Positions 8,200 to 15,596 of a stretch of DNA of 64,000 nucleotides are shown here, one piece after another; position 1 is the stretch's first letter; each line of letters begins with the position of its first letter. Under the pieces are notes generated by a model that was not told the origin of the DNA, made no database searches, and saw only the letters and a program-made list of their open reading frames with translations. The stretch covers positions 62,001 to 126,000 of the forward strand of contig UBUL01000007.1 in NCBI GenBank assembly GCA_900468625.1, read 5' to 3'. The translations under genes and the position numbers were made by a program. This stretch comes from Hyphomicrobiales bacterium (lineage in GTDB: Bacteria; Pseudomonadota; Alphaproteobacteria; Rhizobiales; Rhizobiaceae).

Positions 8200-9552
8200 T
8201 TACGGCAGCTGCTTGCCCTTGTAGGTGGCCTCGAAGCGCTCGAGCACGGCGTCGCCGTTCTTGACGAGGTTGTCGATGCCTTCCTGGACGCTGACCTTGT
8301 TGGCGAAGATGGCCTGCATCTGGTTGCCGAACTCGGCGCGGATCTGCGTGAAGCTGCCGAGGCGGATGCCGCGGGTGATCGCGGTTGGCTCGGAAGCGGT
8401 CAAGCTGGCGATAGCAACTTCGCGGCCCTTGAAGGGAGCCTTATCATAGAAGCCGGAGGACTTCATGAATTCGAAGCCGGACTTCGTGACCGGAATGTAG
8501 CCGGTGTTGGTCGACCAGAAGAGGGCAGTCTCGGGCTTGGCGATGAAGTTCAGGAACGCGGCAGCGCCCTTGTATTCGTCAGCCGACTTGCCGGAGAGAA
8601 CCCAGAGCGAAGCGCCGCCGACGAGCGAATTCTTGCGCTCGGTGCCGGCGTAGACCGGAAGCTCGGCAACATCCCAGTTCATGCCGGCCTTCTGCGTCTT
8701 GCCGACCGTGCCGTGGTCGCCGACCGAGGTCATGATCATCTGGCAATCGCCTGCGGCGAAAGCCTGAACCATGTCCTGACCGAGGTCCTTGGACTTGATC
8801 TTGATGAGGCCTTGGTCATACCAGCTCTTGAGGTCGGTCACATACTTGACGAACTTCGTCTTGTTGACGGTGAGACGCGCGTCGAGGCCATCATAACCGT
8901 TGTTCTTCGTGGCAATCGGCTGGTCGTGGATGGCGGAGAACTGCTCCATCAGCTGCCAGCTTTCGTTGCCGGAGATGTTGATTGCCATCGGGCAATCATA
9001 GCCGGCGCCCTTCAGGGCCTTCATGTCTTCGGCAGCTTCTTCCCAGGTCTTTGGAGCGGCAGTCTTGCCGATCTTGGCGAAGGCGTCCTTGTTCCAATAG
9101 AGCAGGGCGGTCGAAGAGTTGAACGGGAAAGAGAGCAGTTCGCCCTTCGAGGTGGCGTAGTAGCGGGCGATACCCGGGAAATAGTTGTTCCAGTCGACCT
9201 TGTAGCCGTTTTCGGACATCAGCTTGTTGACCGGATAGTATGCGCCCGAAAGCATCATGGTCGCGGTGCCAACGTCGTAGACCTGGACGATCGTCGGCTG
9301 CTTGTTGGCGCGGAAGGCGGCAATGGTGTTCTGCAGGGCGGCGTCGTAGTTGCCTTGGCTGACGCAGGAAACTTCATAATCCTTCTGGGAATCGTTGAAG
9401 TTCTTGCACATGGTCTCAACGACTCGCTGGAGGTCGCCCGACAGGCCAAACCAGAAATCGAACTTGATCGGTGCGGCTGCAGCCGGCATCGCCAAGGCGA
9501 CGCTCATCACGCCAGCGGCGGCGGCAGAAATGTAGCTTTTAAGTTTTGACAT
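8200..9552 (-). CDS. ugpB: sn-glycerol-3-phosphate periplasmic binding protein
   Basis: Periplasmic solute-binding protein of 450 residues that hands glycerol-3-phosphate or glycerophosphodiesters to UgpAE. The ATG at 9552 follows AAGGAAATAGGGATT and opens a clear signal peptide (MSKLKSYISAAAAGVMSVAL, cleavage after AMPAAAA). The mature part starts IKFDFWFGLSGDL, typical of UgpB. A frame extending to 9663 would place charged residues before the signal peptide and is rejected. It is the first gene of ugpBAE, with a divergent intergenic region upstream. Confidence 0.92.
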   Translation of the reverse strand: MSKLKSYISAAAAGVMSVALAMPAAAAPIKFDFWFGLSGDLQRVVETMCKNFNDSQKDYEVSCVSQGNYDAALQNTIAAFRANKQPTIVQVYDVGTATMMLSGAYYPVNKLMSENGYKVDWNNYFPGIARYYATSKGELLSFPFNSSTALLYWNKDAFAKIGKTAAPKTWEEAAEDMKALKGAGYDCPMAINISGNESWQLMEQFSAIHDQPIATKNNGYDGLDARLTVNKTKFVKYVTDLKSWYDQGLIKIKSKDLGQDMVQAFAAGDCQMIMTSVGDHGTVGKTQKAGMNWDVAELPVYAGTERKNSLVGGASLWVLSGKSADEYKGAAAFLNFIAKPETALFWSTNTGYIPVTKSGFEFMKSSGFYDKAPFKGREVAIASLTASEPTAITRGIRLGSFTQIRAEFGNQMQAIFANKVSVQEGIDNLVKNGDAVLERFEATYKGKQLP

Positions 9553-9880
9553 AATCCCTATTTCCTTTTTGAAAGCCCGGAACCGATGGTCTTGCGCAAG
9601 TCCGCGGTAGCGCGGGTTATAGACAAGCTGTGTGACAGTTTGTTGTGGGCAAGAATCCCGCATTGACAGGCTTTTTTGGCGGCGCTGAGAGTTTACTGGT
9701 GCTCTCTTTTCTTAGGATCCTGCATTTGAGATTCCGCTGATCAAGGCGTGCGAGGCGCGCTGGTTCGCGTATGGCTTGTCGGTGGACGATAGCCGCGTGA
9801 TGGTCTTCCTTGATGGCGCCTTGGATGATGTTGCAAGATCCGGCATCGGCGAATCCCGAAAGCATTGGAGGAACGGGAAG
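9553..9880. other. Divergent intergenic region between ugpB and the acetyltransferase
   Basis: The 328 bases have no supported gene. On the minus strand they hold a CTGTCAC half-site followed by CTTGTCT (9621-9638) and another CTGTCAA near 9663-9669, which may be parts of a degenerate Pho box for ugpB. No clean plus-strand promoter was seen. Confidence 0.45.
9621..9638 (-). promoter_or_regulatory. Weak Pho-box-like site upstream of ugpB
   Basis: CTGTCAC-ACAG-CTTGTCT: the first heptamer matches CTGTCAT at 6 of 7 positions, but the second matches only 3 of 7 in register. It lies 69 bases before the ugpB start. The support is mostly the function of the downstream gene. Confidence 0.27.
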
Positions 9881-10438
9881 ATGGGTCTGAGCGAACGTCG
9901 GAAAATGGAGGCGGGGGAATGGTACTGCTGTTTCGATCCGGAACTCGACGCCCTGCGTTGGCGTGCGCGAGAGGCCGTGTACGCGCATAATTCAATGCCG
10001 CCCTCGCAACGCGGCAATCTCGCCCCCGAATTGTCTGCGCTCTTTGCCAATGCCGGAGAGAATGTCTTCATAGAAGCGCCATTTCACTGCTCCTACGGTA
10101 TCAACATTTCACTCGGCCGCCAGGTCTATATGAATGCGGGCTGTACGATCCTCGATAGCGCCGGTGTCCATATCGGCGATGGCAGCATGCTGGGGCCGGG
10201 TGTTCATATCTATTGTGCCGAGCATCACAAGGATGCAGGGCTGCGCGGCGCGGGCATGGAGATCGCGCGGCCGGTGGTAATCGGCAAAAGCGTGTGGATC
10301 GGCGGCGGCGCGATCCTGGTTGGCGGCGTGACGGTAGGCGATGGCGCGATCGTCGGCGCAGGCGCTGTCGTAACCAAGGACGTTGCGGCCGGTGCGACAG
10401 TCGTCGGCAATCCCGCCCGTCCCGTGGGCGTAAAATAA
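9881..10438 (+). CDS. Hexapeptide-repeat O-acetyltransferase, maltose/NodL type
   Basis: Acetyl-CoA-dependent sugar O-acetyltransferase of 185 residues. The N-terminus (SERRKMEAGEWY...DPEL) matches the Mac domain that precedes the left-handed beta-helix in Maa, LacA and NodL proteins. Repeats such as IGDGSMLGPGVHIY, IGKSVWIGGGAILVGGVTVG and AIVGAGAVVTKDV make up the C-terminal half, and His in the AEHH region is the probable catalytic base. GGAGG lies before the ATG at 9881. NodL acetylates Nod factors in some rhizobia, but no nod genes are nearby, so a general maltose/sugar acetyltransferase is more likely. Confidence 0.85.
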   Translation: MGLSERRKMEAGEWYCCFDPELDALRWRAREAVYAHNSMPPSQRGNLAPELSALFANAGENVFIEAPFHCSYGINISLGRQVYMNAGCTILDSAGVHIGDGSMLGPGVHIYCAEHHKDAGLRGAGMEIARPVVIGKSVWIGGGAILVGGVTVGDGAIVGAGAVVTKDVAAGATVVGNPARPVGVK

Positions 10439-10451
10439 GGTAAGCTGGCCG

Positions 10452-10763
10452 CTAGTTCGCCGACCGGCGTTTTCTTGTCCACCACACGGCGAAGCGTCGG
10501 CGCCAGCGGCGGACCATCGGCATGTCGTGCGAGAGCACGATAAAACCCAATGGCAGCATCCAGAAACCGAGGATCGGCAGAAATCCGAGCAGGCCGCCGA
10601 AAATGAGGACGATTCCCATGCCGACACGGGCAAGGCGCGATCTTGGTAGCGGAATTCTCACGGAGCCGAAAACCAGCTCGCGCGTTGAGGGATCAATGCC
10701 GAAACGCCTGGTTTTCCGGCCATTTCGATCGGCATTTGCTGTCGTTTCGCGTTGATCGGTCAT
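10452..10763 (-). CDS. Small two-helix membrane protein, PGPGW-like
   Basis: Unnamed inner-membrane protein of 103 residues. A charged N-terminus (MTDQRETTANADRNGRK) leads to a phosphate-binding-like basic segment, then a hydrophobic pair of helices (VGMGIVLIFGGLLGFLPILG and FWMLPLGFIVL) and an arginine-rich tail (MVRRWRRRFAVWW). The GFLPILGFWMLPLGFIVLS pattern resembles the PGPGW family of unknown function. It converges with the acetyltransferase gene, 13 bases apart. The start at 10763 is preferred over the longer frame to 10832. Confidence 0.6.
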   Translation of the reverse strand: MTDQRETTANADRNGRKTRRFGIDPSTRELVFGSVRIPLPRSRLARVGMGIVLIFGGLLGFLPILGFWMLPLGFIVLSHDMPMVRRWRRRFAVWWTRKRRSAN

Positions 10764-10824
10764 CCACAGGAAATGGTGGCGCGAGGAAATAATGCAAGAG
10801 AAAGCGATTTTTTTGAAAAAACCG

Positions 10825-10853
10825 CTTGGCAAATCGGGAAAGCATTTGTATTA
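10825..10853 (+). promoter_or_regulatory. Promoter of tRNA-Asn
   Basis: -35 CTTGGC (10825-10830), 17-base spacer, -10 GTATTA (10848-10853), close to the rhizobial CTTGAC-17-CTATAT housekeeping pattern. Predicted start near 10860, 20 bases before the tRNA. Confidence 0.5.
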
Positions 10854-10879
10854 CCCCGCTCACACCGCGCCAAGCGCAT

Positions 10880-10954
10880 TCCCTGGTAGCTCAGCGGTAG
10901 AGCATTCGACTGTTAATCGACAGGTCGCCGGTTCGAATCCGGCCCGGGGAGCCA
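10880..10954 (+). tRNA. tRNA-Asn (anticodon GTT)
   Basis: 75-base cloverleaf with the acceptor stem TCCCTGG / CCGGGGA, the T-loop GTTCGAATCC and the anticodon GTT at 10912-10914 in the loop CTGTTAA. The discriminator is G and CCA is encoded. Confidence 0.97.
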
Positions 10955-11249
10955 CTCTTCTTCCATAGATATCGCAGTGTCAAGACGGGCAGCGACAGCC
11001 GTTTGTCATTCTGCGACCAATGCCTTCTGGCTGCTGCAAGGCATTCCTTAGCTTGGAAGCTGTAGCAGCGCAGTTTTGCAGTTTTATTGCATCCGCCTTG
11101 AGCCGACGATTTCGTTGTCTCTCCTTTTGCGTCCTTGTCGCGACAGGCGCTGAGCGCTCATTGTATGCTCTTTGAAGTCATGGCAGGATCGCCCGCGCTC
11201 TTATCCGGATGAGGATATGGCGCAAATCTAGGAGCAGGGGGATTTCTGG

Positions 11250-11669
11250 ATGTTGGAGGAAACGGCAGCGAAGAATGCAAATACCCGACGCATCTTCTGG
11301 GTGGGGTGGGTGATCTCGTCGATCGTGGTGCTCGTACTTGCAGTCGATGCCGCCGTGAATTTGTTTTCGCCAGCGATGGTGGCTGCGCAGATACAGGAAA
11401 CCGGATTTCCGGCCAGCCTGACCTTTCCACTGGGGCTGATCCTTCTGGTCTGTGTGATTTTTTACGCCGTTCCGCGCACCGCCGTACTCGGCGCCATCCT
11501 GATAACAGGCTTTTTTGGCGGCGCGATCTGCACCCATTTTCGCCTCGGAGAACTCGGCTCTCCGCCACAACTTATCAGTTTAGTTCTTGGTATCATGGCC
11601 TGGGGCGGTCTCTATCTTCGCGACGAGCGCATTCGCCATCTTCTGCCCTTTCGCACCGCGGTCCGCTGA
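11250..11669 (+). CDS. DoxX-like four-helix membrane protein
   Basis: Integral membrane protein of 139 residues with four predicted helices: about 14-36 (IFWVGWVISSIVVLVLAVDA), 56-78, 82-100 and 107-122. The layout and the GAAICTHFR-like element (here GGAICTHFRLGE, about 90-101) match the DoxX-like family, whose members are loosely linked to redox or thiosulfate metabolism but mostly uncharacterised. A GGGGGAT site precedes the ATG at 11250. It stands alone, with non-coding DNA on both sides. Confidence 0.72.
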   Translation: MLEETAAKNANTRRIFWVGWVISSIVVLVLAVDAAVNLFSPAMVAAQIQETGFPASLTFPLGLILLVCVIFYAVPRTAVLGAILITGFFGGAICTHFRLGELGSPPQLISLVLGIMAWGGLYLRDERIRHLLPFRTAVR

Positions 11670-11979
11670 AAATCAGCGGCGCACGCCGTAAGGCTTTTTG
11701 CGGCGCAATAACAACATCTTGCACTGCGTGATCCACTGCGGCGTTCAAACGGTAGCGGCCTAAGGAGCGATGCAAGTGGGAACAGGTCGATGATTTGCGG
11801 CCGTCTGCTAATAGCGGTTTTCGCGGGTACGAATGCCGCGATCTAAGAAAAACCGGTTCAAGGCAGGGTTGCTCTTGCGAATGTGAGAATATGTTCATGT
11901 GTCGTTAATATGATGCGGCGCATGAACATAGATGCGCACTCCGCGCAGCATAGTCCCCCAATGCTTTTAGAGGTTGAAC
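11670..11979 (+). other. Intergenic region before the His-rich peptide gene
   Basis: 310 bases without a supported gene. A 7-base hairpin CCGCTGA/TCAGCGG overlaps the upstream stop without a U-tail. The main feature is the spaced 10-base inverted repeat at 11890-11930, listed separately. Confidence 0.45.
11890..11930. repeat. Spaced inverted repeat, possible operator
   Basis: TATGTTCATG at 11890-11899 and its exact complement CATGAACATA at 11921-11930, separated by 21 bases, so the half-site centres are 31 bases (about three helical turns) apart. It lies 50 bases before the His-rich peptide start. It could be an operator or an RNA stem. Confidence 0.55.
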
Positions 11980-12174
11980 ATGAAAAACGTGATTCTTGCT
12001 TCCGCAATAGCGCTGGCATCGGTCTTTGCCGTCAGCGCGCCCTCCGAGGCCGCGCCGATGCATCATCATCATTACCGCCATCATCATCGGCACTATCACC
12101 ATTGCTATATAAAGAAGGTGAAGCACAGGGTTCATGGCCGCTGGGTCGTTCGCAGGGTGCGCGTCTGCCGTTAG
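11980..12174 (+). CDS. Small secreted His/Arg-rich protein
   Basis: Predicted 64-residue exported protein. A signal peptide (KNVILASAIALASVFAVSAP, cleavage near SEAA) is followed by a mature part of about 38 residues that is almost only His, Tyr, Arg and Lys, including HHHHYRHHHRHYHHCY and a basic end VRRVRVCR with two cysteines in total. This could bind metal or nucleic acid or sit at the envelope; no function is known. AGAGG precedes the ATG at 11980, and an in-frame TTG at 11974 is less likely. The stop codon abuts a RIME-like repeat. Confidence 0.65.
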   Translation: MKNVILASAIALASVFAVSAPSEAAPMHHHHYRHHHRHYHHCYIKKVKHRVHGRWVVRRVRVCR

Positions 12175-12317
12175 AGCAATTCCAGGAAAAGTGCGCAGCG
12201 GTTTTCCGTCCGGAATTGCGCGAAAACAAGGAGATAGAGCGGTTTAGAGATTCCGTGAGAAACTGAACCGCTCTAGCGCATTTCCAGGAAGTGCGCAGCG
12301 GTTTTCAGGTGCGAAAC
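12174..12317. repeat. RIME-like rhizobial intergenic mosaic element
   Basis: A mosaic of palindromes: GCAATTCC (12176-12183) pairs with GGAATTGC (12212-12219), enclosing GGAAAA/GTTTTCC; AGAGCGGTT (12236-12244) pairs with AACCGCTCT (12266-12274); then a second truncated copy of the CCAGGAA-GTGCGCAGCGGTTTTC core follows. This is the architecture I know from the RIME repeats of Rhizobium. The element begins at the stop codon of the His-rich gene. Confidence 0.75.
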
Positions 12318-12471
12318 CCGGCGCAGGGTTCCTTTCAGGACAGAGCGCCCGCTGCCGATGTTTTCGGTAGCGGGCGTATCATTTCCGAGCCTTCATTCTG
12401 TTCCTGGGTATCTATGTCTCAATGTCTGCGCAAGGTTTCGCGGCATCGGCGAGACGGCGCGATCTGCGGGC

Positions 12472-12789
12472 TCAGGGCCGGATTTCGAACATGACACCAC
12501 CATGATGGCGGTGATGGTAACGGCGATCGTCCCGCCATCCATTATCCCAGTGACGGCGCTCCCAGCGGCGCTCGCGCCAGTGGTCGCGATTATGATGGCG
12601 GTCGAGCCAATAGCGGCCACGGTCATCGTTCGGATATCTGCGCGTTCCATGCTCCTGTACGAGAATGATGTTTGAGGCTCCCGCCGACGGCGGATTGGCA
12701 AATGATGCAGACGCGGCGGGCAGGGTGGCGGATAGCACCGCACCCACGGCTAGGGCGGCACTCAACGCGATGGAAGCAAGATGTTTCAA
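12472..12789 (-). CDS. Small secreted basic protein, unknown function
   Basis: 105 residues with a signal peptide of about 28 residues (KHLASIALSAALAVGAVLSA, cleavage near ASAS). The mature part is rich in Arg, His, Trp and Asp (RYWLDRHHNRDHWRERRWER), a pattern seen in small rhizobial exported proteins without known function. The start codon is TTG at 12789 with a well-placed AGGAG upstream; no ATG gives a signal peptide. It is transcribed away from the RIME-like repeat towards which its 3-prime end points, and it has no recognisable partner. Confidence 0.62.
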   Translation of the reverse strand: MKHLASIALSAALAVGAVLSATLPAASASFANPPSAGASNIILVQEHGTRRYPNDDRGRYWLDRHHNRDHWRERRWERRHWDNGWRDDRRYHHRHHGGVMFEIRP

Positions 12790-12929
12790 GGAAGTAACTC
12801 CTGTTGTCAGCCATGTCCCTTTTCATTGGTAAACGTCAGCATCGCGACAAGGTTCCCCTCCGGTTGATTGGCGAGCCTTGCGATACCCGCGGCGATCGCC
12901 GGAGGGACTTATGATTTCAGGAATTGCCG

Positions 12930-12964
12930 AAAAAAAAGGGGTCCGGCAGGGAAAGCCGGACCCC
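12930..12964 (-). terminator. Rho-independent terminator of the porin gene
   Basis: Ten-base perfect stem GGGGTCCGGC / GCCGGACCCC with an 8-base U-tract on the minus strand, 34 bases after the porin stop. Very strong, as expected for an abundant message. Confidence 0.93.
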
Positions 12965-12998
12965 TTCCTTCTCTGATCGGAGGTCAAATCTGATCAGG

Positions 12999-14099
12999 TT
13001 AGAAGTTGCGTTCGAAGCGCAGGATACCCGAAATGGTATCGTCGTTGGCATAGTCGTAGTGAACGTAAGTCAGTTCCGGCTCGACCAGGAGGTTCTTGAC
13101 CGGGTTGAACTTCAGGTTCGTCGTTGCTTCGAAGATCTTCGAGTCGGAGTAGGCAAGCTGCAGGTTCCACTTCAGCTTGTCGTTGACCGGAACGCCAACG
13201 CCGCCCCAAACGGCCCAGTCGCCCCAGCCGCACTTCGCGCCATTGACGGTGCCGTTCGGCGCCGTGCAAGCGGAGATGTCCTGGTTCGAACCGGCATACT
13301 GGTTGAGCTTGGAACCATCAGTGTTCCAGCCGCCCATCAAGAAGGCCGTGAACGCGCCGAAGTCGGCATCGATGCGGGCCTTGATGGCGCCTTCTTCGAC
13401 GATCGAGTCGTAACCGCCGACGACCTTGAAGCCCCATGCGCCAGACTTGAAGCCGGCACCGGCTACGACGTTCGGAGCGTAGTGGTTGGCTTCAGACTGT
13501 ACCCATGCGCCGTTGTAGGTCGTGGAATCCGAAGCGGAGTTGCTGTCTTCGAGCGAGATGACCGCCGAGAAGCCGTTGCCGGCGTCATATTCGTAGGTCA
13601 ACTGGTTGAGTTCGTACGGACCGTCATAGATCACGTCGTCGTTGATGACGTCGCCGGCGTAACCCATGTACAGGTTGTACTGCGAGTCCTTCTTACCGAC
13701 GGTGAAGCCACCGAGGCTGATATAGGACCACAGCAGGTTGGTGCCGGTAGCATTGCCTTCCTGCCAGTCCCAACGAACGATGGTTTCAGTCTTCAGCGGA
13801 CCGTATTCGGTGTCAGTCGCGGTGTCGATGTTCAGCTCAGCACGGGTGTGCCACAGCGTGCCCCGATGGCTGTCGCGGTTGTAAGCGTCGTACCACTCAC
13901 CTTCGGTACGAACCTTGCCGCCGATCTTGAGGCAGGTTTCGGTACCCGGGATGAAGAAGTAGCCTGCACCGTACGCGTCGCAGATACGGACGTATTCCAG
14001 CGGCTCCGGCTCAGCGGCAACGATGGCGTCGGCCGCGTGAGCACCGGATACTGCTGCGAGCGCAGCAGCGGAGCCAAGAAGAAGGCTCTTGATGTTCAT
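12999..14099 (-). CDS. ropA: Major outer-membrane porin, RopA type (Porin_2)
   Basis: Outer-membrane beta-barrel porin of 366 residues. The ATG at 14099 follows GGAG and opens a signal peptide (MNIKSLLLGSAAALAAVSGA, cleavage after HAAD). The mature N-terminus has the Porin_2 hallmark: an acidic EPEPLEYVRICDAYG stretch, then GYFFIPGTETCLKIGGKVR with two cysteines that form a disulfide in this family. Alternating barrel strands follow and the protein ends in Phe (LRFERNF), the signal for outer-membrane insertion. Codon use is strongly biased, in line with high expression. The frame to 14174 adds residues before the signal peptide and is rejected. Confidence 0.9.
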   Translation of the reverse strand: MNIKSLLLGSAAALAAVSGAHAADAIVAAEPEPLEYVRICDAYGAGYFFIPGTETCLKIGGKVRTEGEWYDAYNRDSHRGTLWHTRAELNIDTATDTEYGPLKTETIVRWDWQEGNATGTNLLWSYISLGGFTVGKKDSQYNLYMGYAGDVINDDVIYDGPYELNQLTYEYDAGNGFSAVISLEDSNSASDSTTYNGAWVQSEANHYAPNVVAGAGFKSGAWGFKVVGGYDSIVEEGAIKARIDADFGAFTAFLMGGWNTDGSKLNQYAGSNQDISACTAPNGTVNGAKCGWGDWAVWGGVGVPVNDKLKWNLQLAYSDSKIFEATTNLKFNPVKNLLVEPELTYVHYDYANDDTISGILRFERNF

Positions 14100-15044
14100 A
14101 ATAACTCCAATCTTTCTTGATTGGGCATGAGATAACGCGCCGAAAGTCGACGTGCCCAACCCCATCCCGTTCATGTTCCCTATCAGTAGGTGCGAAGTAA
14201 TAAGCTTCGCGAACTATTTCCTGAACCTGCTTCACTGATTTGGCAAGATACTAAGAGTGACGAACTATATGCGCGCTACTTGAAAACGGGCGTTGTTGCA
14301 AAAATGACGCAATTCGCGAGGTGGCGCGGTCGAAGCTCATTTAGGTTTCGTTAAGAAGCCTTTGCTGTGCCGATGCGAAAAACGGTTGCGTCTTTCCATG
14401 TTGCGGGCTGCCGCGACGAATGGCGCGGCCTGAGTGAGGGGGAAGGAAAGGAGCCGCAGCTCGCCGTCTGAGATGGTTGCAGCCGGTGATCAGTCAACAG
14501 TTGTGTCAATAGCGAAGCCGGCAAACAAAACCGGCTTTCGCTCCCGAATCTATATTCCGTTCTCGGGAAGGGATATCGGCGACAGGTGCGTATTCCTTCA
14601 TAGAGAGAGAAAGGAACGCTTCGGTCGCTTTGCTACAGTGCCGCTATCGGATCGGTCTTGCGGAGGTGCGTCCGACGACATTACTGGGGGCGTAGTTTCG
14701 TCGGACGCGGCACTGTCCGGTTCGTGGGTGGCGTACAAACCGGTGGTACTAAAACTACCATCTACCGTAGGTTTCTATAAGCTACCTGAATGGGCTGGCA
14801 GCCGCATCGGCTGTGGCGAGGGCCGCATTTTCAAATCCTGATTCGTTGAATAATCGAGCCATTAGATCAATGGCACGCTGCCGGACATTAATCGTGCCTC
14901 TGAGCACCGGCAGGGGATGGAAGCCCGAAAGGCGAACGGACTGCCATACTTTATTTTGGCGTGGCGAAACGCTCCATGCCCAAGCTGCCAAGCCTGAAAA
15001 AACCAACAGCAAGATCAAATGACTATATCGATGATGAAGAAGGA
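14100..15044. other. 945-base segment without a supported gene
   Basis: Between the porin and tRNA-Cys. It holds an inverted repeat GCGAAG/CTTCGC (14192-14210) in the probable porin leader, a hairpin GCGAAGCCGG/CCGGCTTTCGC (14514-14542) without a U-tail, and the nested inverted repeat at 14635-14716, followed by small stems around TGGTA/TACCA. Open frames at 14434-14841 (plus) and in the region left of the tRNA (minus) lack ribosome sites, domains and codon bias. It may be a decayed insertion or a structured transcript. Confidence 0.5.
14635..14716. repeat. Nested inverted repeat
   Basis: Outer arms ACAGTGCCGC (14635-14644) and GCGGCACTGT (14707-14716); inner arms GCGTCCGACGA (14668-14678) and TCGTCGGACGC (14698-14708). 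Both pairs are perfect and share two bases on the right. As RNA they would make one long bulged hairpin or two competing ones. Confidence 0.7.
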
Positions 15045-15118
15045 TGGAGGCCTCGCCCGGAATCGAACCGGGGTGCAAGGATTTGCAGTCCTCTGCGTAA
15101 CCACTCCGCCACGAGGCC
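15045..15118 (-). tRNA. tRNA-Cys (anticodon GCA)
   Basis: 74-base cloverleaf with the acceptor stem GGCCTCG / CGAGGCC, the T-loop GTTCGATTCC, the anticodon GCA (complement of 15084-15086) in the loop CTGCAAA and an encoded CCA. Confidence 0.97.
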
Positions 15119-15150
15119 ATCCGAAAGCAATTTGCGTTGTGGTGGCGCGG

Positions 15151-15179
15151 ATTTAGAATGATCCAAAGAAAACCGCAAG
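15151..15179 (-). promoter_or_regulatory. Promoter of tRNA-Cys
   Basis: On the minus strand -35 CTTGCG (15174-15179), 17-base spacer, -10 CTAAAT (15151-15156). Predicted start near 15144, 26 bases before the tRNA. Confidence 0.5.
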
Positions 15180-15381
15180 AGGGTTCATTCTGAATTCTGT
15201 CCTTTTTTCACCGTGACGGATACGTCGCGGCAAATCGGCGCCTCGACAATATCAGTCGAAAAGCATGGTCGGGGAAACCGGAACCGGCCTGTCATGGCCT
15301 TGCCGCTTGACGCCGGATCGGACTTGGAGCCTTCGCTGCTATGGATTGAACTGAACTGAACTGAGATGAATTTGGCGTCCC

Positions 15382-15457
15382 AAAAAGTAAAGGCGGTCCA
15401 GTCTAGGGAAAAAACTGGGCCGCCTTGTGCTGGACTAGAGGTCAATCAAATTCAGCA
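15382..15457 (-). ncRNA. Candidate small RNA, about 76 nt, family unknown
   Basis: A self-contained minus-strand unit: a TTGACA/TACAAT promoter (15463-15490), then a first stem GTGCTG/CAGCAC (15427-15458) with a 20-base loop, then an 11-base G-C-rich stem GGCGGCCCAGT/ACTGGACCGCC (15392-15424) with a U-rich loop and the tail TTTACTTTTT. No open frame fits inside. It lies between tRNA-Cys and the Rap1a-like gene on the same strand. The promoter makes an independent RNA more likely than a mere terminator for the upstream gene. I cannot match it to a named rhizobial sRNA family. Confidence 0.55.
15392..15424 (-). terminator. Rho-independent terminator of the candidate sRNA
   Basis: An 11-base stem with one G-U pair, an 11-base loop, then TTTACTTTTTG on the minus strand. 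It could also end read-through from the Rap1a-like gene 173 bases upstream. Confidence 0.7.
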
Positions 15458-15462
15458 CGCTA

Positions 15463-15490
15463 ATTGTAAGTCGTGCTTAGTATTTGTCAA
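15463..15490 (-). promoter_or_regulatory. Near-consensus sigma-70 promoter of the candidate sRNA
   Basis: -35 TTGACA (15485-15490) and -10 TACAAT (15463-15468) with a 16-base spacer. This is the closest match to the bacterial housekeeping consensus that I found in the window. The start is expected around 15455-15458. Confidence 0.55.
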
Positions 15491-15596
15491 CGGGAATGAG
15501 AAGGGATGGGTCCGCATCGGGCAAAGGGATATGGGAACCCGCAGGCGAGGCTTGCTGTTCGGTGACTTGCTCGTCCCGTCGCGAGCGGCCAAATAC

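Noticed and set aside
12924..14120. 398-codon open frame on the plus strand across the porin
   Set aside because: It is antisense to ropA, which has a signal peptide, porin motifs, a terminator and a ribosome site. High-GC codon bias opens the opposite frame.
14434..14841. 135-codon open frame on the plus strand
   Set aside because: No ribosome site, no domain, poor codon bias, and it runs through the nested inverted repeat.
10880..15118. Genomic island between two tRNA genes
   Set aside because: No integrase, transposase or direct repeat of a tRNA end was found, and the porin and secreted genes look native.
14782..15120. 112-codon minus-strand frame
   Set aside because: Its first third is the tRNA-Cys gene; the rest shows no family features.
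15317..15375. Short tandem GAACT repeats near 15347-15363
   Set aside because: Only three or four units; too short to be meaningful as a repeat locus.
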